Shown here: in pieces, positions 11,082 through 21,229 of the stretch
How the letters are laid out: each line of letters starts with the position of its first letter
Numbering within the stretch: the stretch's first letter is position 1
Origin: Bacteroidota bacterium
GTDB taxonomy: Bacteria; Bacteroidota; Bacteroidia; AKYH767-A; OLB10
Direction of reading: 5' to 3'
Assembly: GCA_016713445.1 (NCBI GenBank)
Contig: JADJPB010000015.1
Coordinates: 62,001 to 126,000 of the forward strand
Length of the DNA stretch: 64,000 nt
The notes under the pieces: model-generated
The model's database searches: none
What the model saw: only the letters and a program-made list of their open reading frames with translations
What the model was told of the DNA's origin: nothing
Translations under genes and position numbers: made by a program

Positions 11082-12665
11082 ATGAAAAAATTAGTCTGTC
11101 TCTTCATCTTGATCGCGTCGTTTACCATGGTGAACGCACAAAAGAAAAAACAACCTGTTATCAAAGCTTACTCCAACGATGAGTTTAAACTGGCAAAAAA
11201 GGATGCTGAATCTTTTTACAAAGCTTATAATTATGCTGCCGCTTTGAAAATATATGAACGTTTATTGGTGAATGAACCGAACAATGCAGACTTCAATTAT
11301 AAAATGGGCATGTGTTACATCAATACGAATGTGGCAAAAGAAAAAGCAATTCCTTATTTGGAATTTGCTGCAAATGCAAATACAAAGGATAAACCAAAAG
11401 ACGTCACTTTTGATTTGGGGAAAGGATATCTCTATGCCGGACTCTATGATAAGGCCATCGAAACATTTGAGGCATTTCGCCTTGAGAAAGGTGGATCTGT
11501 AGATGTAAAACTTAAATTTAATCAATGGGTTGAATGGAGTCATGCAGCGAAAAATTGACGACAGCACCCGTGGCAGTAAATTTTGAGCATTTAGGAACAG
11601 TGGTGAATTCGAATCAAGCCGATTACCGTCCAATCATGGGTGCAGCATATACGGTGTTTTATTTTAGCTCGAAGCGTAAAGGAACTGTAGGGGGGCTTAT
11701 GGACGACTTTGGTGAATCTCCTTCTGATGTTTATTTTTTTACCAACGGTGATTCAGCGAGTTCAAAAGCAAAAAATGCTGGTATAAATTTGAATACAGAA
11801 TTTTATGAAGAGACCATGCATTTAAACATGGCAGGAGATGTGATGTTGATTTATCGAGAAGGCCCAGAATCAAATGGTGATATTTATTTGGCGAATTTAA
11901 AAGGGAAATCTTGGGAGAAGCCTGAATTGATTAACAAGGATTTTAAAACTAAAGTCCTCGAAACAGGCGCAACAGTATCTCCGGATGGAATGACACTTTA
12001 TTTTTCAGCTGAAGCGGTTGATGGAAAAACAGGAAAAGATATTTGGTGTGTACACGGACGGCTTCTACGAGTTGGTCGAAGCCTGAAAAGGTGAAAGGCC
12101 CTATCAATACCGATGGCGATGAAGATAATCCAGTGATGTGGGTGGATGGAAAAACATTGTTTTTAGTTCCACGATGCACGGAAGTATGGGTGGTTATGAT
12201 TTATTTAAATCATACATGGTAAATCCAAGTGAAGGATTTGGGCCTCCTGAAAATTTAGGATATCCATTGAATTCCGTTTATGATGATTTTAATCTTGCCC
12301 TTTCTTGCGATGGAAAAAATGGATTTGTTGCCGCAGTTCGTGAAGGTGGATTAGGAGATTATGATCTTTACAAATTCTCCTTGCAAAATCCAATTGTGAA
12401 TACTCCTATGTGTTGGCTGAAAGGAAAGGGTGTTACGAATATAGGAACTGCTGCTAAAGGTGCTTTGATTTTTGTTACCGAAGCCGCTACAGGCGCTACA
12501 GTGGCGGAAATGGAAGCTAACGAAACAACAGGTCGATTTGATATTGCTTTAGCTCCTGGCGATTATAAGATTCTCTTAAAGCATCCTAAAGCCGGTAGGG
12601 CGGAAGCTGATTTGAAAGTTGAAGCAGGTCAAACACGCATCGACCTCGATTTAATTTTCCCATAA
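11082..12665 (+). CDS. Secreted TPR and PD40 beta-propeller protein (several frameshifts)
   Basis: Exported protein of about 528 residues with a signal peptide (MKKLVCLFILIASFTMVNAQ). TPR-like helices follow (residues about 30-150), then WD40-like PD40 repeats (YRPIMGAAYTVFYFSSKRKG; SPDGMTLYFSAE; DGKTLFFSSTMHGSMGGYDL), and a C-terminal carboxypeptidase-regulatory-like beta-sandwich (GALIFVTEAATG...DYKILLKHP). This layout matches OmpA/SprE-type envelope proteins of Bacteroidota but no OmpA domain follows. The frame changes at the A5 run 11550-11554, near 12046, at TT 12072-12073 and at the T5 run 12160-12164. Each is repaired by a one-base edit, giving for example AAKKLTTAPVAV and TLFFSSTMHG. 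These are likely sequence errors. A TTACTTTGCA box at 11057-11066 may be the -7 element. Confidence 0.8.
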
Positions 12666-12686
12666 ATAATTTTAAGCAAAAAAGAA

Positions 12687-13454
12687 ATGATCACTCTACA
12701 CAAACCGCTTGCATTTTTTGATTTGGAAACAACGGGAGTAACCGTAGGGTCTGATCGAATTGTTGAAATTAGCATTTTAAAATTGATGCCCGATGGTTCA
12801 AAGCCAGTTTACACACGACGCATCAATCCTGAAATGCCAATTCCCATGGGTGCATCTAAAGTGCATGGTATTTACGATGCAGATATCGCCAATGAACCCA
12901 ATTTTTTGGCACTTGCACCAGAGATCAATTCGTTTATTGGAAACTCCGATTTAGCGGGATACAATTCCAATAAATTTGATATTCCCATGTTAGTCGATGA
13001 ATTTCTTCGTGTCGATTATCATTTCGAGATGAAAGGAAGACGCATGATCGACGTACAAAATATTTTTCATAAGATGGAACAACGTACGTTGGCAGCAGCT
13101 TATAAATTCTACTGCAACAAAACCATCGAGAACGCACACAGTGCGGAAGCAGATATCATCGCTACTTACGAAGTCTTCGTTGCCCAGTTAGAACGTTATC
13201 CCGAACTCAATACAGACATCGACAGCCTGCATCAGTTCACCAGCATGAATAAAAATGTTGACCTAGCGGGACGCATTATATTCAACGAAAAAAATGAGGA
13301 GGTATTTAACTTCGGCAAACACAAAGGTCGCACCGTAAAAGATATTTTCGACAAAGAACCCAGCTACTACGATTGGATGCTCAAAGGCGATTTCCCTGCA
13401 GAAACTAAACAAGTATTGACAGCACTTCGGTTGAGAGGACTTTCGTCTAAATAG
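12687..13454 (+). CDS. DnaQ-like 3'-5' exonuclease (DEDD family)
   Basis: Exonuclease of 255 residues related to the epsilon subunit of DNA polymerase III. ExoI is FDLETTG (residues about 10-16) with the catalytic Asp and Glu. ExoII is GYNSNKFDIPML (about 91-102) and ExoIII is HSAEADIIAT (about 151-160). After the nuclease domain comes VFNFGKHKGRTVKDI...YYDWMLKGDFP, a short C-terminal module common in Bacteroidota homologues. It could serve as proofreading subunit or as a stand-alone repair nuclease; this genome may hold other copies. It begins 22 bases after the PD40 gene and may be cotranscribed with it. Confidence 0.9.
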   Translation: MITLHKPLAFFDLETTGVTVGSDRIVEISILKLMPDGSKPVYTRRINPEMPIPMGASKVHGIYDADIANEPNFLALAPEINSFIGNSDLAGYNSNKFDIPMLVDEFLRVDYHFEMKGRRMIDVQNIFHKMEQRTLAAAYKFYCNKTIENAHSAEADIIATYEVFVAQLERYPELNTDIDSLHQFTSMNKNVDLAGRIIFNEKNEEVFNFGKHKGRTVKDIFDKEPSYYDWMLKGDFPAETKQVLTALRLRGLSSK

Positions 13455-13586
13455 CTTCTAGCTTCAAGCTTTAAGCTTCAAGTGTCAAGCATCGAGCATC
13501 GAGCATCGAGTGTCGAGTATCGAGCATCAAGCATCGAGTATCGAGTATCGAGTATCGAGCATCGAGTATCGAGTATCGAGCATCGA
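13455..13586 (+). repeat. Heptanucleotide tandem repeats (ATCGAG family)
   Basis: About 18 units of seven bases follow the exonuclease stop. They begin as CTTCAAG-like units and change to CATCGAG, TATCGAG and TGTCGAG. There are no spacers, and variation is concentrated at unit positions 1-2. A short open frame through the repeat (13482-13670) is repetitive and not credible as a gene. The array sits directly upstream of the leucine-rich-repeat gene cluster. Confidence 0.93.
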
Positions 13587-13681
13587 CACGCAAATCCGCT
13601 CATTCACCCAATTTTCTCCAATTATATTGTTTTTCCGACAAATTTTCTTACTTTTAATCTCCTAACCTAAATCTAACTTTC

Positions 13682-16120
13682 ATGGCCTTTCGTAAAAGAA
13701 TTCTACTTGCATTGTTATTCTGCTTTTGTTCTCATTTTTCAACTGCACAATTTGTTACCATTCCCGATACTAATTTTGTGAATTATTTGAATACTTTCGG
13801 CTATGGATCCTGTTTACAAGGAAACCAAATGGATACAACTTGCAGTCTAATTTTGATGCAAAATTCGTTGAACATGCAGTCGCAAAACATTATGGATTTG
13901 ACAGGAATAAAATATTTCAAGAATCTGGAATCTCTATATTGTGAAGATAACTTACTTAGCACCTTGCCCGAATTTTCGAGTAAAATGAAATTTATTGACT
14001 GTAGTGATAATAATTTGACTGTGATCTCATCCCTGCCAGATTCATTAATAGAATTTAATTGTAATAGTAATCAGTTGACCAACCTGCCAACTCTACCTGC
14101 TAATTTGGAATTACTTTATTGCGGATTTAATCAGCTTTCAAATCTTCCGTTATTGCCATTTTCATTGAAATTTCTTGCATATCAATATAATCAGATTAAT
14201 AACTTTCCAGTTTTGCCAAATGGGTTAAAACAATTGATTTGCACCGGAAATTCAATTTCTACTATTCCTTCATTGCCACCTTCCTTAATTGACTTTTCTT
14301 GTGGTATAAATCTACTTACATCTTTACCAACCTTACCTTCTTTTTTAATAGATTTTTCTTGTAGTGATAATCTGCTCACCTCTTTGCCAAATTTACCTGG
14401 AACAATTATCACAATGAATTGTAATGGAAATCAACTAACAACTTTACCAATATTACCAGCGGGCATTAAGAATTTGCACTGTTCAAATAATTTACTATTA
14501 ACCTTGCCAGCTTTGCCTGACACCATGCTTAATCTTAGTATTTCTAATAACCTAATGTTAACTTGTTTGCCTCCAATAAGCTGTATAGGATGGGATAATA
14601 GTGGTGGCGAGTTTATTTGGCATAATACAGGTATTGTATGTTTTCCGAATTCAATTTTTGTAGATGGTTCAAGTCCATCAATTGCAAATATTCCCATTTG
14701 TGATGTAATTAACATTAATAATTGTTCTGTGAATTGGAATCTGAAAGGAACCATTGGAAATGATATCAATGGAAATTGCTTAATTGATTCTATTGAACCA
14801 AAATTAGGAAACATTAAATTAAACCTCTTTCAGTCTGGTAATTTGGTTCAACATACGTATTCAAATCAAATCGGTCAATTTTCATTTACAACCGATACCG
14901 GAAACTTTGAGTGTGTTGTGGATACAAACGGGACAGCTTATAGTGTTCAATGCCCGGTAACATTTAGTTACAATGCAAGCATTTTATCAGCTTTGTCTTA
15001 TTACAATAATCTTGATTTTTCAATTCAATGTAAACCCAACTTTGATATTGGCATCGCAACTGCTAATTTAGATTCTGGAATTTTTCGTCCTGCAAATTTT
15101 GGCATTGTTTCAATAGCTGCTGGAGATATGTCGTCGCCATATAATTTGAATTGCGCGAGTGGAGTTAGTGGAAATGTAAGAGTGATAATTAATGGTCCTG
15201 CAACTTTTATCAATGCAGCACCTGGTTCATTAATACCAATCGTGAATGGAGATACATTATTGTATTCAATTCCTGATTTCGGTGCGGTTAACTTTTACAA
15301 TGATTTTCGTTTCTTAGTACAAACTGACACTCTTGCTCAATTAAATGATCAAGTTTGTTTCAATGTTTTAGTTACTCCTGTTGCAGGTGACAATAATTCA
15401 GCAAATAATTATTACTCCCATTGCTTCACCGTCGTAAACAGCTACGATCCTAACGACAAACAAGTAAATCCTTCTGGATTAACAGATACTTCTCTATACG
15501 ATTTAACTTATACTATTCGTTTCCAAAATACAGGCAATGCACCTGCTCAACATATTTATGTATTGGATACGCTCGACCAAAACATTGATGAAAGTTCTTT
15601 TCAGTTGTTAGCCTATAGTCACGAACCACAAATGCAAATTGTAGGAAAGCGTGTTCGTTTTAATTTTCCCAATATTAATTTACCCGACAGCGTCAACAAT
15701 GAACCCATGAGTCATGGCTATGTTCAATACCGAGTGAGACGAAATGAAAGTCTTCCCATCGGCACACAAATTCACAACACGGCTTATATTTATTTTGATT
15801 TTAATCCGCCCATTCAAACTAATACTACAACCAATGAAATTGCAGTTACTTCAAACGTTGGGATAGGAGAGAGCCAAAACCCAATTCTATTTTCTATCTT
15901 CCCAAATCCCATCACGAGCGGACAGTTGCTCAACATCTATTTCAATTCATCTGAAAAGAAGAAAGCGGAATTGAGCGTGTATGATCTCAGCGGAAGAAAA
16001 TTATTTACTCAGTTTGTGAATGCCTCTGAGCAAAGTCAATTAATATCCTTACCTAACATTTCTCCCGGAGTTTATTTAGTGGTGTTGAATGATGGTAAAC
16101 ATCAATTTATTAGCTGCTAA
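13682..16120 (+). CDS. Leucine-rich-repeat T9SS cargo protein, paralog 1
   Basis: Secreted protein of 812 residues. Signal peptide MAFRKRILLALLFCFCSHFSTAQ is followed by a FVTIPDTNFVNYLN motif. About eleven 20-residue leucine-rich repeats follow (residues about 80-300), of the form NxLTSLPxLPxxLxxLxCxx, with 60-base periodicity in the DNA. Next come a SdrD-like region (GTIGNDINGNCLIDS...), a conserved-repeat beta domain (YDPNDKQVNPSGL...YTIRFQNTGNAPAQ) and a T9SS type A sorting domain (FSIFPNPI...ELSVYDLSGRKL...ISPGVYLVVLNDG). T9SS would export it and anchor it to the surface or release it; adhesion or protein binding is an inference. The end is abnormal: after GKHQ it reads FISC and stops, lacking the AQQKLVV tail of its paralogs, and merges into paralog 2. 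Confidence 0.88.
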   Translation: MAFRKRILLALLFCFCSHFSTAQFVTIPDTNFVNYLNTFGYGSCLQGNQMDTTCSLILMQNSLNMQSQNIMDLTGIKYFKNLESLYCEDNLLSTLPEFSSKMKFIDCSDNNLTVISSLPDSLIEFNCNSNQLTNLPTLPANLELLYCGFNQLSNLPLLPFSLKFLAYQYNQINNFPVLPNGLKQLICTGNSISTIPSLPPSLIDFSCGINLLTSLPTLPSFLIDFSCSDNLLTSLPNLPGTIITMNCNGNQLTTLPILPAGIKNLHCSNNLLLTLPALPDTMLNLSISNNLMLTCLPPISCIGWDNSGGEFIWHNTGIVCFPNSIFVDGSSPSIANIPICDVININNCSVNWNLKGTIGNDINGNCLIDSIEPKLGNIKLNLFQSGNLVQHTYSNQIGQFSFTTDTGNFECVVDTNGTAYSVQCPVTFSYNASILSALSYYNNLDFSIQCKPNFDIGIATANLDSGIFRPANFGIVSIAAGDMSSPYNLNCASGVSGNVRVIINGPATFINAAPGSLIPIVNGDTLLYSIPDFGAVNFYNDFRFLVQTDTLAQLNDQVCFNVLVTPVAGDNNSANNYYSHCFTVVNSYDPNDKQVNPSGLTDTSLYDLTYTIRFQNTGNAPAQHIYVLDTLDQNIDESSFQLLAYSHEPQMQIVGKRVRFNFPNINLPDSVNNEPMSHGYVQYRVRRNESLPIGTQIHNTAYIYFDFNPPIQTNTTTNEIAVTSNVGIGESQNPILFSIFPNPITSGQLLNIYFNSSEKKKAELSVYDLSGRKLFTQFVNASEQSQLISLPNISPGVYLVVLNDGKHQFISC

Positions 16121-18377
16121 TAGTATTGATTGCAGTATGTCTAATATTAATGATTTAACAGGTATCCAGTATTTTAAAAATTTAATTGATTTGAAATGCA
16201 AATACAATTTAATAGATAGTTTAAAAAAATTGCCGGATTCTTTAATAACGCTAGATTGTCAGGGCAATCAGATGAGTTTTATTTCTTACTTTCCCTCTAA
16301 TTTAACTTCTCTTGAATGTAATAATAATCAATTGACTTCTTTACCTACATTGCCTGCTAATTTAAGTAGGATATATTGTTGGATTAATCCACTTACTTCT
16401 TTACCTGCACTTCCATCTTCTCTAATTGATTTACGAAGCGCAAATTGCTTATTAACTTCTTTACCCATCTTTCCAAGTTATATGAATTATTTGTCAATTA
16501 ATAACAATTTGTTGACTTCATTAAATAATTTACCAGATACAGTACATACTCTAGATTGCTCGATTAATCACATTGATAGTTTACCTACTTTACCTTTTGG
16601 AATGGAAGTGTTTTGGTGTAATGATAATCTCTTAATTAGTCTTCCTTCATTACCCTCATCATTGACTCAATTGAATTGTACAAATAATATGATAACGCAG
16701 TTGCCAACATTGCCATCTACGTTGAATTCTTTAATTAGTTATAATAATCAGTTAATTGATCTGCCAACCTTGCCTGATACAATGTTTTTTTTAGGGATAA
16801 GTGGAAACACTGGAATAACTTGCCTTCCTCCAATTCGAAGGATAGAACAGTTTTATTTTGACAGTACTGGAATTAACTGTTTGCCAAGCGTAATATCAGT
16901 TACTATTTCATATCCTGACATTGATACAATACCTGTTTGTGATATTATTAACCTAAATAATTGTCCTATTGACTGGAACATTAAAGGTGAAATATTTAGT
17001 GATATTAATTCAGATTGTATTCAGGACACTATTGAAAATTTAGATGCTATAATTAAGATGCAACTTTTTGAAAATGGAAGTTTGATTCAGCAAATTTTTC
17101 AAATGGATTAGGTCAATATACTTTTAATGTTGACACAGGGATTTATCAATATTCGATCGATACAACTGTTGTTCCGTTTTTTGTAGATTGTCCTTTAAAT
17201 TGGCAACACATATCGAACATTACCTCGCTTAATTTGTTTGAAAATTATAAAGATTTTTCAATTCAATGTAAACCCAACTTTGATATTGGCATCGCAACTG
17301 CTAATTTAGATTCTGGAATTTTTCGTCCTGCAAATTTTGGCATTGTTTCAATAGCTGCTGGAGATATGTCGTCGCCATATAATTTGAATAAGTGGAGTAA
17401 GTTGAAATGTAAGAGTTATCATTAATGGTCCTGCAACTTTTATCAATGCAGCACCTGGTTCATTAATACCAATCGTGAATGGAGATACATTATTGTATTC
17501 AATTCCTGATTTCGGTGCGGTTAACTTTTACAATGATTTTCGTTTCTTAGTACAAACCGACACTCTTGCTCAATTAAATGATCAAGTTTGTTTCAATGTT
17601 TTAGTTACTCCTGTTGCAGGTGACAATAATCCAGCAAATAATTATTACTCCCATTGCTTCACAGTTGTAAACAGCTACGACCCTAACGACAAACAAGTAA
17701 GTCCAACTGGATTAACAGATACCTCACTGTATGATTTGACATATACTATTCGATTCCAAAATACAGGCAATGCGCCCGCGCAACATGTTTATGTGTTGGA
17801 TACACTCGACCAAAACATCGATGAAAGTACATTTCAGTTGTTAGCCTATAGTCACGAGCCACAAATTCAAATTATAGGTAAGCGTGTTCGTTTTAATTTT
17901 CCCAATATTAATTTACCCGACAGCGTCAACAATGAACCCATGAGTCATGGCTATGTTCAATACAGAGTGAGACGAAATGAAAGTCTTCCCATCGGCACAC
18001 AAATTCAAAATACCGCCTATATTTATTTTGATTTTAACCCGCCTGTACAAACGAATACAACCTTGAATGAAATAGGAGTAACTTCAGGTGTTGGAATAGG
18101 CGAGTACCAAAACCCAATTCTATTTTCCATCTTCCCAAATCCCATAGCAAGTGGACATATGCTAAACATCTATTTCAATTCATCTGAAAAGAAGAAAGCA
18201 GAATTGAGTGTATATGATCTCAGCGGAAGAAAATTGTTTGCTCAGTATGTGAATGCTTCCGAACAATCTCAAACAGTATCCTTACCGAGTATTTCACCTG
18301 GAGTTTATTTAGTGGAATTAAATGATGGTAAATATCAAGCTCAGCAAAAATTAGTAGTGTTGAAAAGTTATAACTAG
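16089..18377 (+). CDS. Leucine-rich-repeat T9SS cargo protein, paralog 2 (N-terminus missing, frameshifts)
   Basis: Second copy of the tandem family. It enters in the middle of the N-terminal region (LLAANSIDCSMSNINDLTGIQ) with no signal peptide or FVTIPDTNF motif. About eleven 20-residue leucine-rich repeats follow, then the beta domains and a complete T9SS sorting domain ending AQQKLVVLKSYN. The frame breaks in the T5 run near 17096-17100 (one added T gives IFSNGLGQY) and in a garbled stretch at 17388-17420. From 17251 to about 17670 it is nearly identical to paralog 1. The loss of its start and of the end of paralog 1 suggests a deletion that fused the genes, or an assembly collapse. As drawn, it could be exported only as part of such a fusion. 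Confidence 0.75.
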
Positions 18378-18389
18378 AAATAAAAAATC

Positions 18390-20956
18390 ATGACTAAATT
18401 TTTAAAAGTATTTTCAATCTGTATTATTTTATGTGTATCTACCAAACACACTAAAGCGCAATTCGTCACTATTCCCGATACTAATTTTGTGAATTGGTTA
18501 AATAATAATGGGTACTCATCCTGTTTAATCAATAATCAATTAGATACAACTTGCAACGCTGTGGTGACTACTAAAAATATTTATATGTTTAATGTAGGTA
18601 TATCTGATTTGACTGGGATTGTATTTTTGATAGCTTGAAATCGTTGACTTGTGTCAGAAATTTATTAACTTTTCTTCCTGCTTTACCATCCCAGCTGAAG
18701 CTTTTGGATGTTAGTCATAATAATATTTCGTCTATTCTTGCTTTTCCGAGTGACTTGGATTCGATAAATTGTGGTGCTAATTCATTAGTTTCATTGCCCA
18801 CATTACCAAGTCAATTGGCACTTTTAAACTGTAGTATTAATGACATTGTAGCCTTGCCTTCATTACCAAGTTCTTTGCTGTATCTAAAATGTCTTATGAA
18901 TAATTTAAGTTCTTTACCAATTTTACCTATTGGACTAAAGCGTTTGGAATGTCAAATAAATCAAATACAAAATTTGCCGCTTCTTCCCGATTCTTTTGGA
19001 GTTCTTGTCCTGTGGTAGAAATTTATTGAACTCTTTGCCTATATTACCTCAACAATTAAGAGATCTTGAATGCGGAGAAAATTCCTTGGTTTTTTTACCA
19101 ACATTGCCAGCAGGCTTAATTAATCTACATTGTCAATTTAATCAATTATTAAGTTTGCCTGTTCTTTCAGATTCATTAAAAGTGTTGAATTGCAGATATA
19201 ACTTAATTACTTCATTGCCGATTATTCCTGAAAAACTGGAATTTTTAGCTTTTAGAAATAATCAAATTTTTAATATTCCATTATTACCTAGTACAGTTAA
19301 AATGCTTGAGTGTAATGAAAATCAAATAATTTCAGTAACTAATTTACCCGACTCCCTAGTTTATTTAGATATCTCAAATAATTTAAATTTGACTTGTTTG
19401 CCTTTTTTAATAATTCGAATCTCGGTTCAATTTATTGGTACAACACTGGATTGAATTGTCTGCCTAATGAAATTTCTGCTTTTAGTGCAAATCCACCAAT
19501 TTCTAGTGTGCCTATATGTGATCCGTTCAATATGAACAACTGTAGTGGATATTGGAATATTCGTGGTTCGGTTTTTTCAGATGGAAATGCGAATTGTATT
19601 TTAGACGTTGGTGAGACAGTGAATAAAAAAGTAAAGGTTAATTTGTTTGAAAATGGTACACTTGTTCAACAGACCTACTCTAATTTGAATGGAATGTACT
19701 GTTTTAATACTGATACTGGAGGTTTTGTAATTTCAGTAGATACGATAGGCAATCCTTTTTGCAGTTAGCTGTCCTCCTACACAGTCTTATTTGAATCAAG
19801 TTTCATTTTCTAATTTATATTTAACAAATAATGATTTTGCTTTATTCTGTAATTCGAGCTTTGATGTGGGAGTAAATACAATTGTCAATTACAGTGGTGT
19901 AGTAAGGCCAGGTAACAACGCTAATTTTAATTTGGTAGCAGGAGATTTGTCTCAAATTAGTAATTTGAATTGCGCATCTGGCATGAGCGGAACTGTAAAA
20001 GTATGGATAAGCGGCCCAGCTTCTTTTACTGCTATCGTTCCAGGTTCCATTATTCCTAACTTTTCTGCAGATTCACTTTTTGTATGCAATTACTGATTTT
20101 GGTTTGGTCGATATTTTAAATGATTTTAGATTCATAATTCACATTGACACCGCTGCGCAGTTAGGACAGCAAGTTTGTTTTAATGTCTTAGTAGATCCAA
20201 TTGCTGGTGATGTGAATGCATATAATAATTACTACACTCATTGCTTCAATATCGTAAATAGCTACGATCCTAACGACAAACAAGTAAATCCTTCTGGATT
20301 AACAGATACTTCTCTATACGATTTAACTTATACTATTCGTTTCCAAAATACAGGCAATGCACCTGCTCAACATATTTATGTATTGGATACGCTCGACCAA
20401 AACATTGATGAAAGTTCTTTTCAGTTGTTAGCCTATAGTCACGAACCACAAATGCAAATTGTAGGAAAGCGTGTTCGTTTTAATTTTCCCAATATTAATT
20501 TACCCGACAGCGTCAACAATGAACCCATGAGTCATGGCTATGTTCAATACAGAGTGAGACGAAATGAAAGTCTTCCCATCGGCACACAAATTCAAAATAC
20601 CGCCTATATTTATTTTGATTTTAATCCGCCCATTCAAACTAATACTACAACCAATGAAATTGCAGTTACTTCAAACGTTGGGATAGGAGAGGAGCCAAAA
20701 CCCAATTCTATTTTCTATCTTCCCAAATCCCATCACGAGCGGACAGTTGCTCAACATCTATTTCAATTCATCTGAAAAGAAGAAAGCGGAATTGAGCGTG
20801 TATGATCTCAGCGGAAGAAAATTATTTACTCAGTTTGTGAATGCCTCTGAGCAAAGTCAACAACTTAATTTACCTGTTTTATCTCCTGGAATTTATTTGG
20901 TAGTTGTGAATAATGGAAAGCATACCGCTCAGCAGAAATTGGTGGTAATGAAATAG
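18390..20956 (+). pseudogene. Leucine-rich-repeat T9SS cargo protein, paralog 3 (about six frameshifts)
   Basis: Third copy, starting 12 bases after paralog 2 with a signal peptide (MTKFLKVFSICIILC...KAQ) and FVTIPDTNFVNWLN. Frame pieces at 18390, 18635, 18996, 19394, 19791, 20080 and 20747 together give the full architecture: leucine-rich repeats, beta domains (YDPNDKQVNPSGL...) and a T9SS sorting domain ending AQQKLVVMK. The C-terminal part (about 20256-20870) is nearly identical to paralog 1. One break is an extra G at about 20691 relative to the paralog 1 copy. Six breaks in 2.6 kb is denser than elsewhere in the window, so it is either a decaying gene or a region where consensus calling suffered from the near-identical copies. 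It is labelled pseudogene only because it does not read through as given. Confidence 0.7.
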
Positions 20957-21229
20957 CGTTCATCCTATAAATTTTAATATCAATAATGCTTTTTAGCCCT
21001 GCCTTCACTAAAGTTTCGGCAGGCAGGCGCAGATCCGATAGCTATCGGATTTCGCTGATCTGTTATGATTAATAAAGATATTTAGTGAATGATTATTGAA
21101 TATTCCCTAGAAAATTTAACGTTGCGTAGCCTTAGCGCCTTAGCGCCTTTGCGAGAAACTTTTTCGGAGCGAAGCCTCTGCGAGAAAAAAGAGTTTATTC
21201 GAAGTATGAATGTAGTTGGCTTTAAAAAT
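20957..21229. repeat. Intergenic hairpins and dispersed GCGCCTTTGCGAGAAA repeat
   Basis: This 273-base gap between convergent genes holds an 18-bp palindrome (ATCCGATAGCTATCGGAT, about 21033-21050) and, at about 21121-21190, a repeat built from CTTAGCGCCTTAGCGCC and TTTGCGAGAAA. The same repeat family recurs at 30600-30720, 35345-35795 and 39535-39660. No gene or clear T-tailed terminator was seen. Confidence 0.75.

Noticed and set aside
13455..13586. Possible CRISPR array
   Set aside because: Units are seven bases and abut with no spacers; no cas genes are present.
13482..13670. 62-codon frame rich in SSIEHRAS-like units
   Set aside because: It is a translation of the heptanucleotide array and has no start signal or domain.
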